Source: Bacteroidales bacterium
Lineage (GTDB): Bacteria > Bacteroidota > Bacteroidia > Bacteroidales > WCHB1-69
Direction of reading: 5' to 3'
Assembly (NCBI GenBank): GCA_012519525.1
Contig: JAAYQB010000127.1
Span: 1-13,075, forward strand
DNA length: 13,075 bases
The notes beneath the pieces were generated by a model, which saw nothing but the letters and a program-made list of their open reading frames with translations, was not told the origin of the DNA and ran no database searches. Shown here in pieces: positions 5,987 through 12,772 of this stretch. The stretch's first letter is position 1, and every line of letters starts with the position of its first letter. The position numbers and the translations under genes were made by a program.

Positions 5987-8443
5987 ATGACTAAAAATAC
6001 TTGTAATAAAATCAAAATTAGCACTAACTATTTCTCTAAGAAAAAAATGCTTTTCCCCTTTGTACTTTTATTGATAAGTGTTAGCTTTAATTTATCGGGA
6101 CAGCGTGTTCATAATTTGAACGATAAGAAAACGGAAATGCAGCTCAATGCTATGGAAGAAGCACCACCTCAAGATTTTTTAGAAGGAAGTAAAAACATTC
6201 GTCCTTTTACCGTCAATCCCGACTTGCAAAATTCGGTCAATGTATCTATCGGCGACAGCATTGTATTACATTTATTTGAAAACAAGAGCTACAAAGCTGT
6301 CATTCAAGCAACTTACACCGAAATTACAGGAAACTTCACCATTATTCTAAAGTTATCCGATTATCCTTTGGCGAGCGGATTCATTACGACCAATCGGAAA
6401 GGGAAATCACTTTTTTCCCTGTCCATACCCGAACTTCATCAAGAATATGTGAGCAAAGGAAATGTGTTTTCGCCCATTGATTTTTTAATTGAAATAGAGG
6501 AAAGCGGTATAGACACTAACTTGAAAAACGATTACATAGAAATTCCCGACAAAATTCAAGGAATAGAATTAAAAGATGATGAAGGATTTATAATAGAAAA
6601 AGATGCTATTCCCGATACCGAAGCCGAAGAGTATCCTTGTTCCAAAGACCCTAATCTGAAAGGAAGCGACCCTGCCACTATTGACTTATTAATCGTTTAT
6701 ACGCCGGCTGCTAAGGCGTGGGCTGACACCAACACTAACGGAATAGAAAATGCCATTGCAGGTGCTATGGCAAAAACGGCGGAAGTAGTAGGAAATCAAA
6801 AAAACGGCGATACCCTAAGATTGGTACATACTGCATTGGTTAACTATGTAGAAGACGGTAGCGACCAAATGAGTACCGATTTAGACCGTTTGAGACGCAC
6901 CAATGACGGCTATATGGACGAAGTACATCAATGGCGAAAAGAATACCAAGCCGATATCGTTATTCTTTTTGAATTTTACCCGCCTACGGTTGGCGGATTG
7001 GGCTACGTATTATCCGATGCCGATAGAGGGCGATATGAATACGCTTTCAATGTCTGTCGCATACAACAAGCGTACAACGACTTCACTTCCATACACGAAA
7101 TGGGACACAACTTAGGAATGCGACACGACAGAGAAAACAACTCAGGAACACCGCTTTATCCTTACGCTTTCGGCTGGAGATGGACAGGCAACAGCGGTAC
7201 GGTATGGCGTTCGGTGATGGCTTATTCACCCGGACAAAGAACCCCCTGCTTTTCCAACCCCTATCTGTATCACGACGGAGTACCGACAGGAAACGACTCT
7301 TCCAACAATGCACGTGTTTTTAGAAATACCAAACATACCGTCGCTTTTTACAGCGATATAATCAACAACTTACCCGAAAAACCTAAAAATGTTATCGTAT
7401 CGAATGCAACTGCCAACGGTGCTACTTTTAGCTGGGATAGCAACGAAAATGCTGCCGGCTATAGAGTCTATCTACCTTCGGGAAGCGGTTATACTTATTG
7501 GAGTACGACGAAAGCATCTTATACGGTAAATTATCCTGCTAGATTTTCCCCTTGTACTATGTATCAAATATGGATTGGCACCGTCAATAACTGCGGAGAT
7601 GCTACATTCGGAGATACCGTTACCTTTTGGACAAAATGCAATAGCGACCCATCGGTTACCACTTTAGAAGCTACCGATATATCCAATCATTCGGCTACAC
7701 TTCATAAAACAGTAAGCGACAACGGAGACGCTATTTTAACAGAAGGATTTTATTATAAAGATGTCCATACCGAGACTTGGCTACACAGCGCTGACAGCAT
7801 TTTAAGCGGACTTAGTCCCAGCAGCAAATACAAATTTTATGCTTATGCAACAACAGCAAAAGGAACATACAACGGAAGCGTACTGACATTCATTACTTCG
7901 ACCGACGAACCTTGTGAAGCACCTATCGAACTTGAGGTTCCCGATGAATACATCACCATCAACTCTGCTTTTATCATTTGGAACGGCGATGCCGGCGAAT
8001 ACGAAGTAGAATATAAAAAACAAAGCAACGAACAATGGACAAAGCACACCCCTAACACGACAACCAACTCTGTTACACTTACTTCACTATCAGATAGCAC
8101 GGAATATAACGTACGCATCAAAAGTATTTGCAGCACATACAACGTAAGCGAACACAGCGATACCATCTCTTTCATAACATTAAAAGATAGTTCGCCCATT
8201 TATTCAAGCACCCAAAAAAACAACTTACTACAAATTTATCCCAACCCCTTTAACAATGAAATTTTTATTCAATCGGACTTAAGAATTGAAAAAGTCGAAC
8301 TTTATGACGTTTTTGGAAGTATATTATTTACTGAAAATAATTTCGATACTAAAATAATCGTTCCTACTCTAAGTGCCGGTATTTACATACTAAAAATACA
8401 TACCGAAAACGGAGTGAAATTTTCTAAAATTGTCAAAGAATAG
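5987..8443 (+). CDS. Secreted M12B-like zinc metalloprotease with FN3 domains and T9SS sorting tail
   Basis: An 818-residue multidomain exported protease. Order: lysine-rich N-terminus and hydrophobic signal segment (about 21-38, cleavage probably near LSGQ); a propeptide-like region of beta character (40-225); a catalytic domain (about 226-460) with zinc motif HEMGHNLGMRHD (370-381; His370, His374, His380 as ligands, Glu371 as general base) and a Met-turn SVMAYS (Met411); three fibronectin-III-like domains (about 463-548, 551-637, 641-735); and a C-terminal type A T9SS sorting domain (about 747-818) beginning LLQIYPNPF and ending FSKIVKE. The HExxHxxGxxHD plus Met-turn arrangement is that of metzincins, closest to reprolysin-like M12B bacterial peptidases. 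It is predicted to cross the outer membrane by T9SS and be surface-attached or released, degrading extracellular protein. The first ATG gives a long n-region; Met21 at 6047 (MLFPFVLLL) would give a more ordinary signal peptide and is a real alternative. It stands alone between two promoters. Confidence 0.9.
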   Translation: MTKNTCNKIKISTNYFSKKKMLFPFVLLLISVSFNLSGQRVHNLNDKKTEMQLNAMEEAPPQDFLEGSKNIRPFTVNPDLQNSVNVSIGDSIVLHLFENKSYKAVIQATYTEITGNFTIILKLSDYPLASGFITTNRKGKSLFSLSIPELHQEYVSKGNVFSPIDFLIEIEESGIDTNLKNDYIEIPDKIQGIELKDDEGFIIEKDAIPDTEAEEYPCSKDPNLKGSDPATIDLLIVYTPAAKAWADTNTNGIENAIAGAMAKTAEVVGNQKNGDTLRLVHTALVNYVEDGSDQMSTDLDRLRRTNDGYMDEVHQWRKEYQADIVILFEFYPPTVGGLGYVLSDADRGRYEYAFNVCRIQQAYNDFTSIHEMGHNLGMRHDRENNSGTPLYPYAFGWRWTGNSGTVWRSVMAYSPGQRTPCFSNPYLYHDGVPTGNDSSNNARVFRNTKHTVAFYSDIINNLPEKPKNVIVSNATANGATFSWDSNENAAGYRVYLPSGSGYTYWSTTKASYTVNYPARFSPCTMYQIWIGTVNNCGDATFGDTVTFWTKCNSDPSVTTLEATDISNHSATLHKTVSDNGDAILTEGFYYKDVHTETWLHSADSILSGLSPSSKYKFYAYATTAKGTYNGSVLTFITSTDEPCEAPIELEVPDEYITINSAFIIWNGDAGEYEVEYKKQSNEQWTKHTPNTTTNSVTLTSLSDSTEYNVRIKSICSTYNVSEHSDTISFITLKDSSPIYSSTQKNNLLQIYPNPFNNEIFIQSDLRIEKVELYDVFGSILFTENNFDTKIIVPTLSAGIYILKIHTENGVKFSKIVKE

Positions 8444-8541
8444 AACAAATCTTTGTTAAAATCAACCCGAAAAATCATAAACATTTCATAGTCAAAACCA
8501 TAATTTTTCACATTATAACAAAAACATTTGTTTTAATTTAG

Positions 8542-8549
8542 TACTTTTG
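8542..8549 (+). promoter_or_regulatory. -7 promoter element for the aminotransferase gene
   Basis: TACTTTTG matches TAnnTTTG and lies 36 nt ahead of the ATG at 8586. A TTTG occurs 11 nt upstream (8527-8530), too close for a standard -33 box. The 142-bp spacer after the protease gene has no strong terminator; only AACAAA-TC-TTTGTT (8444-8457), with a 2-nt loop, directly follows the stop. Confidence 0.45.
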
Positions 8550-8585
8550 TAAAGTTTTATTAATCACTAAATAAATATAATAAAT

Positions 8586-9788
8586 ATGGAAATATTAGCC
8601 GACAGAATATTGCAAATGTCAGAATCGGAAACCTTAGCTATGACCAGAATAGCAAGAGAACTTAAAGCACAAGGAAAAGATGTTATCAGTTTGAGTATAG
8701 GTGAACCTGATTTTAACACACCCGAAATAATTAAAGAAGCCGGTAAAAAAGCTATTGACGATAATTACACCCATTATCCGCCGGTGCCGGGATACGCCGA
8801 TTTAAGAGAAGCTATCAGTAAGAAATTCAAAAGAGATAACAACTTAGACTATAAGCCGGAACAAATCGTTGTTTCAACAGGAGCTAAACAATCTATTTTT
8901 CAAACCGTTATGGCTTTGGTCAATCCGGGCGACGAAGTTATTATTCCCGCCCCTTATTGGGTATCGTACAAAGAAATTGTAAAAGTAGCCGAAGCTAAAA
9001 CTGTTTTTATTGAAACTAATTTGGAAAATAATTTCAAAGTTACGGCAAAACAATTGGAAGAGCATATTACACCTAAAACAAAACTCATTATGTTTAGCAG
9101 CCCTTCCAATCCTACGGGTATGCTTTATACAAAAGAGGAATTAAAAAGCATAGCCGACGTGTTAGTCAAACATCCTCATGTGTTTGTGATGGCAGATGAA
9201 ATCTATGAACACATTAATTTTGAAGGCAAACATGAAAGCATTGCACAATTTGATTATATTAAAGAGCAAATCATTACAGTAAACGGTGTCGCAAAAGGTT
9301 TTGCAATGACAGGATGGCGTATCGGATTTATAGGCGCACCCTTAAAAATTGCACAAGCTTGCAATAAACTGCAAGGACAAGTAACCTCAGCCACCTGCTC
9401 TATCGCTCAACGTGCAACAATAAGCGCTATGGAATTAGACCCGACTAAGAGCAAAGACATTATTAATATGCGTAATAAATTCTTAGAACGCAGAGATTTA
9501 ATGTATAAATTATTAAAAGAAATTCCCGATATAGAAGTAATCCTTCCGCAAGGAGCTTTCTATTTCTTCCCCAAAGTAAATGCTTATTACGGAAAATCCT
9601 ATGGTAAATACACTATCAACAACAGCAATGATTTAGCCATGTATCTACTCTATGAAGCCAATGTAGCTTTGGTGCCGGGTGTCGCTTTTGGCGACGACAA
9701 CTGTATACGTTTTTCATACGCTACATCCAATGAGCTACTTATTGAAGCCGTTCGTCGTATAAAAGAAGCCCTATTACAATTAAAATAA
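8586..9788 (+). CDS. aspC: PLP-dependent aminotransferase, probable aspartate aminotransferase
   Basis: A 400-residue fold-type I, class I/II aminotransferase, probably moving the amino group between aspartate and 2-oxoglutarate in the cytoplasm. Motifs: SLSIGEPDFNTP (35-46) and HYPPVPGYADLREAI (63-77) near the N-terminus, SPSNPTG (172-178), ADEIY with Asp204 for the pyridine nitrogen and Tyr207, the Schiff-base lysine Lys237 in NGVAKGFAMTGWRIGF, and the carboxylate-binding Arg375 in CIRFSYA. The TGWRIGF context and length match the subgroup I-gamma enzymes found in Bacteroidota, Thermus and Bacillus, not E. coli AspC itself, so the symbol is by function. Related enzymes can act on other amino acids (prephenate/arogenate or aromatic substrates), so exact specificity is open. 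It is followed after 24 bp by rdgB, probably in one transcript. Confidence 0.88.
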   Translation: MEILADRILQMSESETLAMTRIARELKAQGKDVISLSIGEPDFNTPEIIKEAGKKAIDDNYTHYPPVPGYADLREAISKKFKRDNNLDYKPEQIVVSTGAKQSIFQTVMALVNPGDEVIIPAPYWVSYKEIVKVAEAKTVFIETNLENNFKVTAKQLEEHITPKTKLIMFSSPSNPTGMLYTKEELKSIADVLVKHPHVFVMADEIYEHINFEGKHESIAQFDYIKEQIITVNGVAKGFAMTGWRIGFIGAPLKIAQACNKLQGQVTSATCSIAQRATISAMELDPTKSKDIINMRNKFLERRDLMYKLLKEIPDIEVILPQGAFYFFPKVNAYYGKSYGKYTINNSNDLAMYLLYEANVALVPGVAFGDDNCIRFSYATSNELLIEAVRRIKEALLQLK

Positions 9789-9812
9789 ATTTTATTTATA
9801 TAAAAAACTTGT

Positions 9813-10394
9813 ATGCAATTAATATTTGCTACCCATAACCGACATAAACTTCAAGAGATACAATCTGCATTGAACGATGCTTTTCAGATAGTATCTCTGA
9901 AGGATATGGGGCTGAACGAAGATATTCCCGAAACAGGAAATACAATTACGGAAAATGCCTTATTAAAAGCACATTACGTTTATAATCTGTATCATAAGCC
10001 CTGCTTTGCCGACGATACGGGCTTGGAAATAGAAGCCCTCAATGGCAGACCGGGAATTTATTCGGCTCGCTATGCCGGCGAAAATTGCAATTTTGACGAT
10101 AATATGAACAAAGTATTATCGGAAATGCACAACAGCTCGAACAGAAGAGCTTGTTTTACAACAGTTATAGCACTGATAATAAACGACAAACAATATACGT
10201 TTGAAGGAAAAGTAAAAGGTGAAATTTTATCGGCAAAAAGAGGAAATCAGGGATTTGGCTACGACCCTATTTTTCAACCCGAAGGCTATACGATAAGCTT
10301 TGCCGAAATGAGTACGACACAAAAAAATCGCATTAGCCACAGAGCAATAGCATTAGAAAAACTTATTGCATTTCTAAAAACAATAAAAGATTGA
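9813..10394 (+). CDS. rdgB: RdgB/HAM1 family dITP/XTP pyrophosphatase
   Basis: A 193-residue house-cleaning nucleotide pyrophosphatase. It hydrolyses ITP, dITP and XTP to the monophosphate and PPi, keeping deaminated purines out of DNA and RNA. The family landmarks are all present: ATHNRHKLQEI (6-16) for phosphate binding; FADDTGLEIEALNG (65-78) with the adjacent Asp67-Asp68 at the metal/catalytic site; GIYSARYAG; and the base-recognition segment GNQGFGYDPIFQPEGY, followed by SFAEM and NRISHR near the C-terminus. Length is typical (190-200). The start MQLIFATHN puts the first strand at the N-terminus as in homologues. The gap to the aminotransferase is 24 bp, and 13 bp separate it from the next gene, so the three could be read together. 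Confidence 0.94.
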   Translation: MQLIFATHNRHKLQEIQSALNDAFQIVSLKDMGLNEDIPETGNTITENALLKAHYVYNLYHKPCFADDTGLEIEALNGRPGIYSARYAGENCNFDDNMNKVLSEMHNSSNRRACFTTVIALIINDKQYTFEGKVKGEILSAKRGNQGFGYDPIFQPEGYTISFAEMSTTQKNRISHRAIALEKLIAFLKTIKD

Positions 10395-10407
10395 TAAACA
10401 AATTAAA

Positions 10408-11187
10408 ATGAAAAAAATATCCGTTTTATTGATAATAATGACACTATTTGCTTTAAGTAGTAAAGCACAACTATATTATGGCAAAGATTTATTTGGTAGA
10501 CTAAAAATTGTAAATGATTCCGTATGCACGGTTACTTTTATTTCATGGATGGATATTCGTTCTGAAGACACTTGTTCTTTTCGCAAACAAGGTGATACAT
10601 TATGGCTTTCTACTAAAGCCAGAATACGTTACAGAGTTAATGTTTATGATAAAAACCAACCTGTCTTTAAACCTTGGATTCCTGTAATAATAAAAACATA
10701 TTCTTATACAGCATACAATAAAAAGTATAATTTTTCTGATGAACAAACAGCAATATATGATTCTTTGACAAAAACAATTGTTCTTAATGAGAGTGGGTTT
10801 TCAGAAGGAACTTACATTATAGCTTTTCGTATTTTCGGAGAATATTATCGGGTGAAATGTGATTTTGGATATTATCAAAAACCAGAATGGAAATATTTAA
10901 CCTTACAGAAAGATACTAACTATTTTCATGGAGTAGTATTTAACGAATTTCCACTATTAGTAAAAGGCAATAAATTAATTCCTATTGATGAAGAAAAACA
11001 AGTGCAATGTTGGTTAGATAATGGGTTCTTTTTTCCAAAAATGAAAATGAGTAAAAAACATAAAAAATACAATATTATCAACGGGAATTATATAGGATTA
11101 AGAAATTTACCGACAAAAATGAAGGGTTTAGAGAAGTTAAAACCGTTACCCCGCAAATATATAAAATATTTAGATAATGCTCGATAA
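10408..11187 (+). CDS. Secreted hypothetical protein
   Basis: A 259-residue protein not recognised as any family. It has a clear Sec signal peptide (MKK start, core VLLIIMTLFAL, probable cleavage SSKA|Q near residue 20). There is no lipobox and no further membrane segment, so it should be periplasmic or secreted. The mature part is rich in aromatic and beta-prone residues; the segment 'KPWIPVIIKTYSYTAYNKKYNFSDEQ' suggests beta structure, and the last 50 residues are strongly basic (KMKMSKKHKKYN). It lies 13 bp after rdgB, so transcription by read-through is likely, though its composition is more AT-rich than rdgB. It is the first of three consecutive unrecognised exported proteins, each followed by the same repeat; copy 1 begins 3 bp beyond its stop codon. 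No function is proposed. Confidence 0.7.
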   Translation: MKKISVLLIIMTLFALSSKAQLYYGKDLFGRLKIVNDSVCTVTFISWMDIRSEDTCSFRKQGDTLWLSTKARIRYRVNVYDKNQPVFKPWIPVIIKTYSYTAYNKKYNFSDEQTAIYDSLTKTIVLNESGFSEGTYIIAFRIFGEYYRVKCDFGYYQKPEWKYLTLQKDTNYFHGVVFNEFPLLVKGNKLIPIDEEKQVQCWLDNGFFFPKMKMSKKHKKYNIINGNYIGLRNLPTKMKGLEKLKPLPRKYIKYLDNAR

Positions 11188-11190
11188 AAT

Positions 11191-11280
11191 GGGTAGTACC
11201 CGGCAGTGCCCCACCTTATACTTTTGAAATAAAAACGAGAGCAAATGATAAAAATGAGAGCAAGCAATAGAAGTCAAAGC
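11191..11280 (+). repeat. Interspersed repeat, copy 1 (long form)
   Basis: Its core GGCAGTGCCCCACCTTATAC (start 11202) matches copies at 11872 and 12725; the 25-bp cores share 18 invariant positions. The similarity to copy 3 then continues through TAAAAACGAGAGCAAATGATAAAAA to about 11280, nearly identical apart from one single-base indel and a few substitutions. Just before the core sits a palindrome GGGTA-G-TACCC (11191-11201), followed at once by GGCA-G-TGCC (11202-11210). One frame reads GSAPPYTFEIKTRANDK and ends at a TAG shared with copy 3. TACTTTTG at 11219-11226 also fits a -7 element, but without a -33 partner. Confidence 0.75.
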
Positions 11281-11322
11281 AACATGGTCAACAACAATTA
11301 AATTAGAATAAAAAAAATCAAA

Positions 11323-11850
11323 ATGAAAACAAAAATCGGATTATTGTCAATTTTCATTATACTGCTTATAATAGGATGTATAAACAAAGAAAAGCAAGTA
11401 CCCAAAGATAAATTTTATGCAAACACAGGTGGATGGGGTGAAATGAGATTTCCTCTGATAAAACCTTTTTATATGTTTTGTTATGATGGTAAAAATTGGT
11501 TGGTTTATGAAGATGAATTGGATGATTATGATGACGGTGGCTGTTCAATATTTGAAGTTAAACGACTTCAAATGTTGAAAGACCTTTTTTTATTTAGGTC
11601 CTACGGTGATAGTTTAGCGGTTACAATTAATGGGGAAAGACAATCCGAAGGTTGGTTTGTAATGGATGTCAAGCATAAAACTATTAATGGATATACCGAT
11701 TATACTATTTTTAAAGATACGCTTTATTCTCGTTATAGAATAACAAATATTGATACATTACTTTGGCGTACGCCAAGAAGTTATTACGAAGAGTTTAAAA
11801 AAGAGCGATTTATGCCGTGGTTTCCGGATAGTATTGTACAACAGCAATAA
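11323..11850 (+). CDS. Hypothetical lipoprotein
   Basis: A 175-residue predicted lipoprotein. It has a short basic start (MKTK), a hydrophobic core and a lipobox LIIGC with Cys19 as the lipidated residue. The residues after Cys (INKEK) are not the acidic surface-export signal of Bacteroidota, so an inner-facing or periplasmic anchor is as likely as surface display. The mature region is rich in aromatic and acidic residues: 'GGWGEMRFPLIKPFYMFCYDG' near 37-57, then an acidic patch DELDDYDDGG. I do not recognise the family. It is the middle one of three unrecognised exported proteins, flanked by repeat copies 1 (upstream) and 2 (21 bp downstream). Possible roles such as an immunity or inhibitor lipoprotein are speculation without further evidence. 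Confidence 0.72.
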   Translation: MKTKIGLLSIFIILLIIGCINKEKQVPKDKFYANTGGWGEMRFPLIKPFYMFCYDGKNWLVYEDELDDYDDGGCSIFEVKRLQMLKDLFLFRSYGDSLAVTINGERQSEGWFVMDVKHKTINGYTDYTIFKDTLYSRYRITNIDTLLWRTPRSYYEEFKKERFMPWFPDSIVQQQ

Positions 11851-11871
11851 ATTCTATGAATAAACAACATA

Positions 11872-11896
11872 GGTAGCGTCCCACCTTATTCTTTTT
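11872..11896 (+). repeat. Interspersed repeat, copy 2 (short form)
   Basis: GGTAGCGTCCCACCTTATTC and the following TTTTT match the 25-bp core of copies 1 and 3, but the similarity stops at 11896-11898, where a TAA interrupts the shared frame (G-S-V-P-P-Y-S-F-stop). Beyond this the sequence changes to the CGCAAAG tandem block, so copy 2 looks truncated by, or joined to, another repeat. It lies 21 bp after the stop of the lipoprotein gene. Confidence 0.65.
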
Positions 11897-11899
11897 AAC

Positions 11900-11939
11900 C
11901 GCAAAGAACGCAAAGAGTTTACGCAGAGGACGCAGAGGA
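11900..11939 (+). repeat. Tandem 9-nt repeat CGCARAGRR
   Basis: Four 9-nt units are visible: CGCAAAGAA (11900-11908), CGCAAAGAG (11909-11917), then after TTTA two exact units CGCAGAGGA (11922-11930 and 11931-11939). The block starts with AACCGCAAAGAA, the same word that opens the palindrome at 12064, so the two belong to one repeat family. From memory, CGCAGAG/CTCTGCG strings are common in intergenic DNA of many environmental bacteria. Confidence 0.7.
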
Positions 11940-12033
11940 TTCCGTTTGAAAATTTTCCACTAACTATTAATACTAATCTATAACATGTGTCAACTTTTTT
12001 TAGGACATGACACGCGACACATGACAATTATTT

Positions 12034-12061
12034 CTAAATTCTAATTTCTAATTTCTAATTT
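12034..12061 (+). repeat. Heptamer tandem repeat CTAATTT x4
   Basis: Four 7-nt units: CTAAATT, then CTAATTT three times (12041, 12048, 12055). It sits immediately left of the palindrome and inside the putative insertion element. Slippage-prone; no function is evident. Confidence 0.65.
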
Positions 12062-12122
12062 TTTAACCGCAAAGAAACTCTGCGACCTTTGGGAATCCTT
12101 TGGGAACTCTGCGGTAAAAAAA
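12059..12122. repeat. Palindromic element with ACCGCA/TGCGGT arms
   Basis: TTTTTT-A-ACCGCA (12059-12071) pairs with TGCGGT-AAAAAA (12110-12121) with a single bulged A at 12065, giving about 12 bp of stem around a 38-nt interior. The interior has CTTTGGGAA twice (12087-12095 approximately, and 12098-12106), separated by TCC-type sequence, and ACTCTGCG twice (12077-12084, 12106-12113). The A-run lies after the stem, so it is not a standard intrinsic terminator on either strand. Confidence 0.6.
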
Positions 12123-12150
12123 TAAAAGAAAGGTAAATATTTATTTTTTA

Positions 12151-12180
12151 TTGATTGAAACAAATAAAAGTATACTTTTG
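12151..12180 (+). promoter_or_regulatory. Promoter of the third orphan (lipoprotein) gene
   Basis: TTG (12151-12153) and TACTTTTG (12173-12180) are separated by 19 nt, which fits the Bacteroidota -33/-7 consensus and is the best-formed plus-strand promoter in the window. The leader to the ATG at 12233 would be about 45 nt and includes the right inverted repeat (12203-12224), which can itself fold (TGTCC 12203-12207 with GGACA 12218-12222). The promoter therefore lies within the putative insertion element. Confidence 0.65.
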
Positions 12181-12232
12181 CAACGTTAAAAAATAAAAAA
12201 ACTGTCCTAATAAAGGGGGACACTTAATAATT

Positions 12233-12637
12233 ATGAAAGAAAGTTTTAAAAAAAATATTTTAATTGTAATTATCTTTGCTATTATTGGGTGTACAGAAGA
12301 TATTCCTATAAAAAAGATTGAGATAAGAAAAGTAGATTTCGCAATTACTTCTATTATTACTGTGGACTGTAATAACTTAGAAAATTATTTTAAAGAAGAA
12401 TTGGAAACTATTATTATTGAAGATAAAAGCAAAATTGAAAAAATATTTAAAATTATTTCTAACTTAGAAAACGATACAAGTAATTATAAACCAGATGTTA
12501 GAGCTAAATTACTTATTTACTACGAAAAAGATAAAGTTGATACGATTTGCATGAGTAATGTAGGAATAATTTTGAATGGACAATCTTATTATATCAACAA
12601 AGAATTGGTAGATTTTGTAAAAAATGCAAATAATTAA
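12233..12637 (+). CDS. Small hypothetical lipoprotein
   Basis: A 134-residue predicted lipoprotein: basic n-region (MKESFKKN), hydrophobic core, lipobox AIIGC with Cys20. The residues after Cys (T-E-D) are acidic at +2 and +3, loosely like the Bacteroidota lipoprotein export signal, so surface exposure is possible. The mature part has a lysine/glutamate-rich helix-prone centre ('KEELETIIIEDKSKIEKIFK') and a beta-prone C-terminal half ending 'INKELVDFVKNANN'. No family was recognised. Codon use is extremely A/T-rich compared with dxr, rdgB or the protease, hinting at acquisition from elsewhere. It has its own promoter and is followed directly by a 44-codon frame that runs into repeat copy 3. 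Immunity-type or inhibitor roles are conceivable for such a small lipoprotein, but nothing in the sequence proves it. Confidence 0.7.
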   Translation: MKESFKKNILIVIIFAIIGCTEDIPIKKIEIRKVDFAITSIITVDCNNLENYFKEELETIIIEDKSKIEKIFKIISNLENDTSNYKPDVRAKLLIYYEKDKVDTICMSNVGIILNGQSYYINKELVDFVKNANN

Positions 12638-12772
12638 ATGTCTAAACACTATAATATATCTGTTAAAACCAAAATTATGAAAGAATATGCAATAGATGAA
12701 AATTTACAAAAATCTATCTTGCTTGGTAGTGTATCACCTTATGCTTTTAAAAATAAAAACGAGAGCAAATGA
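12638..12772 (+). CDS. Possible 44-residue reading frame fused into repeat copy 3
   Basis: An ATG follows the TAA of the preceding lipoprotein gene with no gap, and the frame stays open for 44 codons (MSKHYNISVKTKIMKEY start) to a TGA at 12770-12772. The first half (to about residue 29) is unique sequence; the last 15 residues, GSVSPYAFKNKNESK, are the repeat's own frame (copy 1: GSAPPYTFEIK). A 1-nt insertion in copy 3 moves the end into a different frame. It may be a translationally coupled small protein, the tail of a decayed larger gene, or chance. No signal peptide or domain is visible. Confidence 0.3.
   Translation: MSKHYNISVKTKIMKEYAIDENLQKSILLGSVSPYAFKNKNESK

Larger units (their letters stand above)
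11986..12224. mobile_element. Possible non-autonomous insertion element (239 bp, inverted ends)
   Basis: Left end 11986-12007 (GTGTC at 11987-11991, TTAGGACA at 12000-12007) matches the reverse complement of right end 12203-12224 at 17 of 22 positions, including both the GTGTC tip and the inner TTAGGACA. This is the size and quality of terminal inverted repeats of insertion sequences. The interior is too short for a transposase and has none; it holds tandem repeats, a palindrome and a promoter. No target-site duplication is evident in the flanks. It could be a MITE-like element, a decayed IS, or two separate protein-binding sites. Confidence 0.45.
11851..12232. other. 382-bp repeat-packed intergenic region
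   Basis: There is no credible gene here. From left to right: repeat copy 2 (11872-11896), a 9-nt tandem repeat block (11900-11939), then a 239-bp segment with inverted ends (11986-12224). That segment contains a 14-nt-period direct repeat of ACATGACA (12005-12012, 12019-12026), a heptamer array (12034-12061), a palindrome (12059-12122) and the promoter of the next gene. Frames open across it on the minus strand simply read through the repeats. Confidence 0.75.

Noticed and set aside
7083..7313. 76-codon minus-strand open frame inside the metalloprotease gene
   Set aside because: It lies opposite the zinc-binding and Met-turn region of a clearly real gene and has an arginine/serine-rich antisense composition.
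7802..8199. Two overlapping minus-strand frames opposite the third FN3-like domain
   Set aside because: Both are antisense shadows of the protease; they overlap each other in different frames and show no conserved motif.
11900..11939. CRISPR array
   Set aside because: The units are 9 nt with no unique spacers, and no cas genes are present.
12041..12223. 60-codon minus-strand frame across the heptamer array and palindrome
   Set aside because: It is composed of repeat sequence and overlaps the promoter of the opposite-strand gene.
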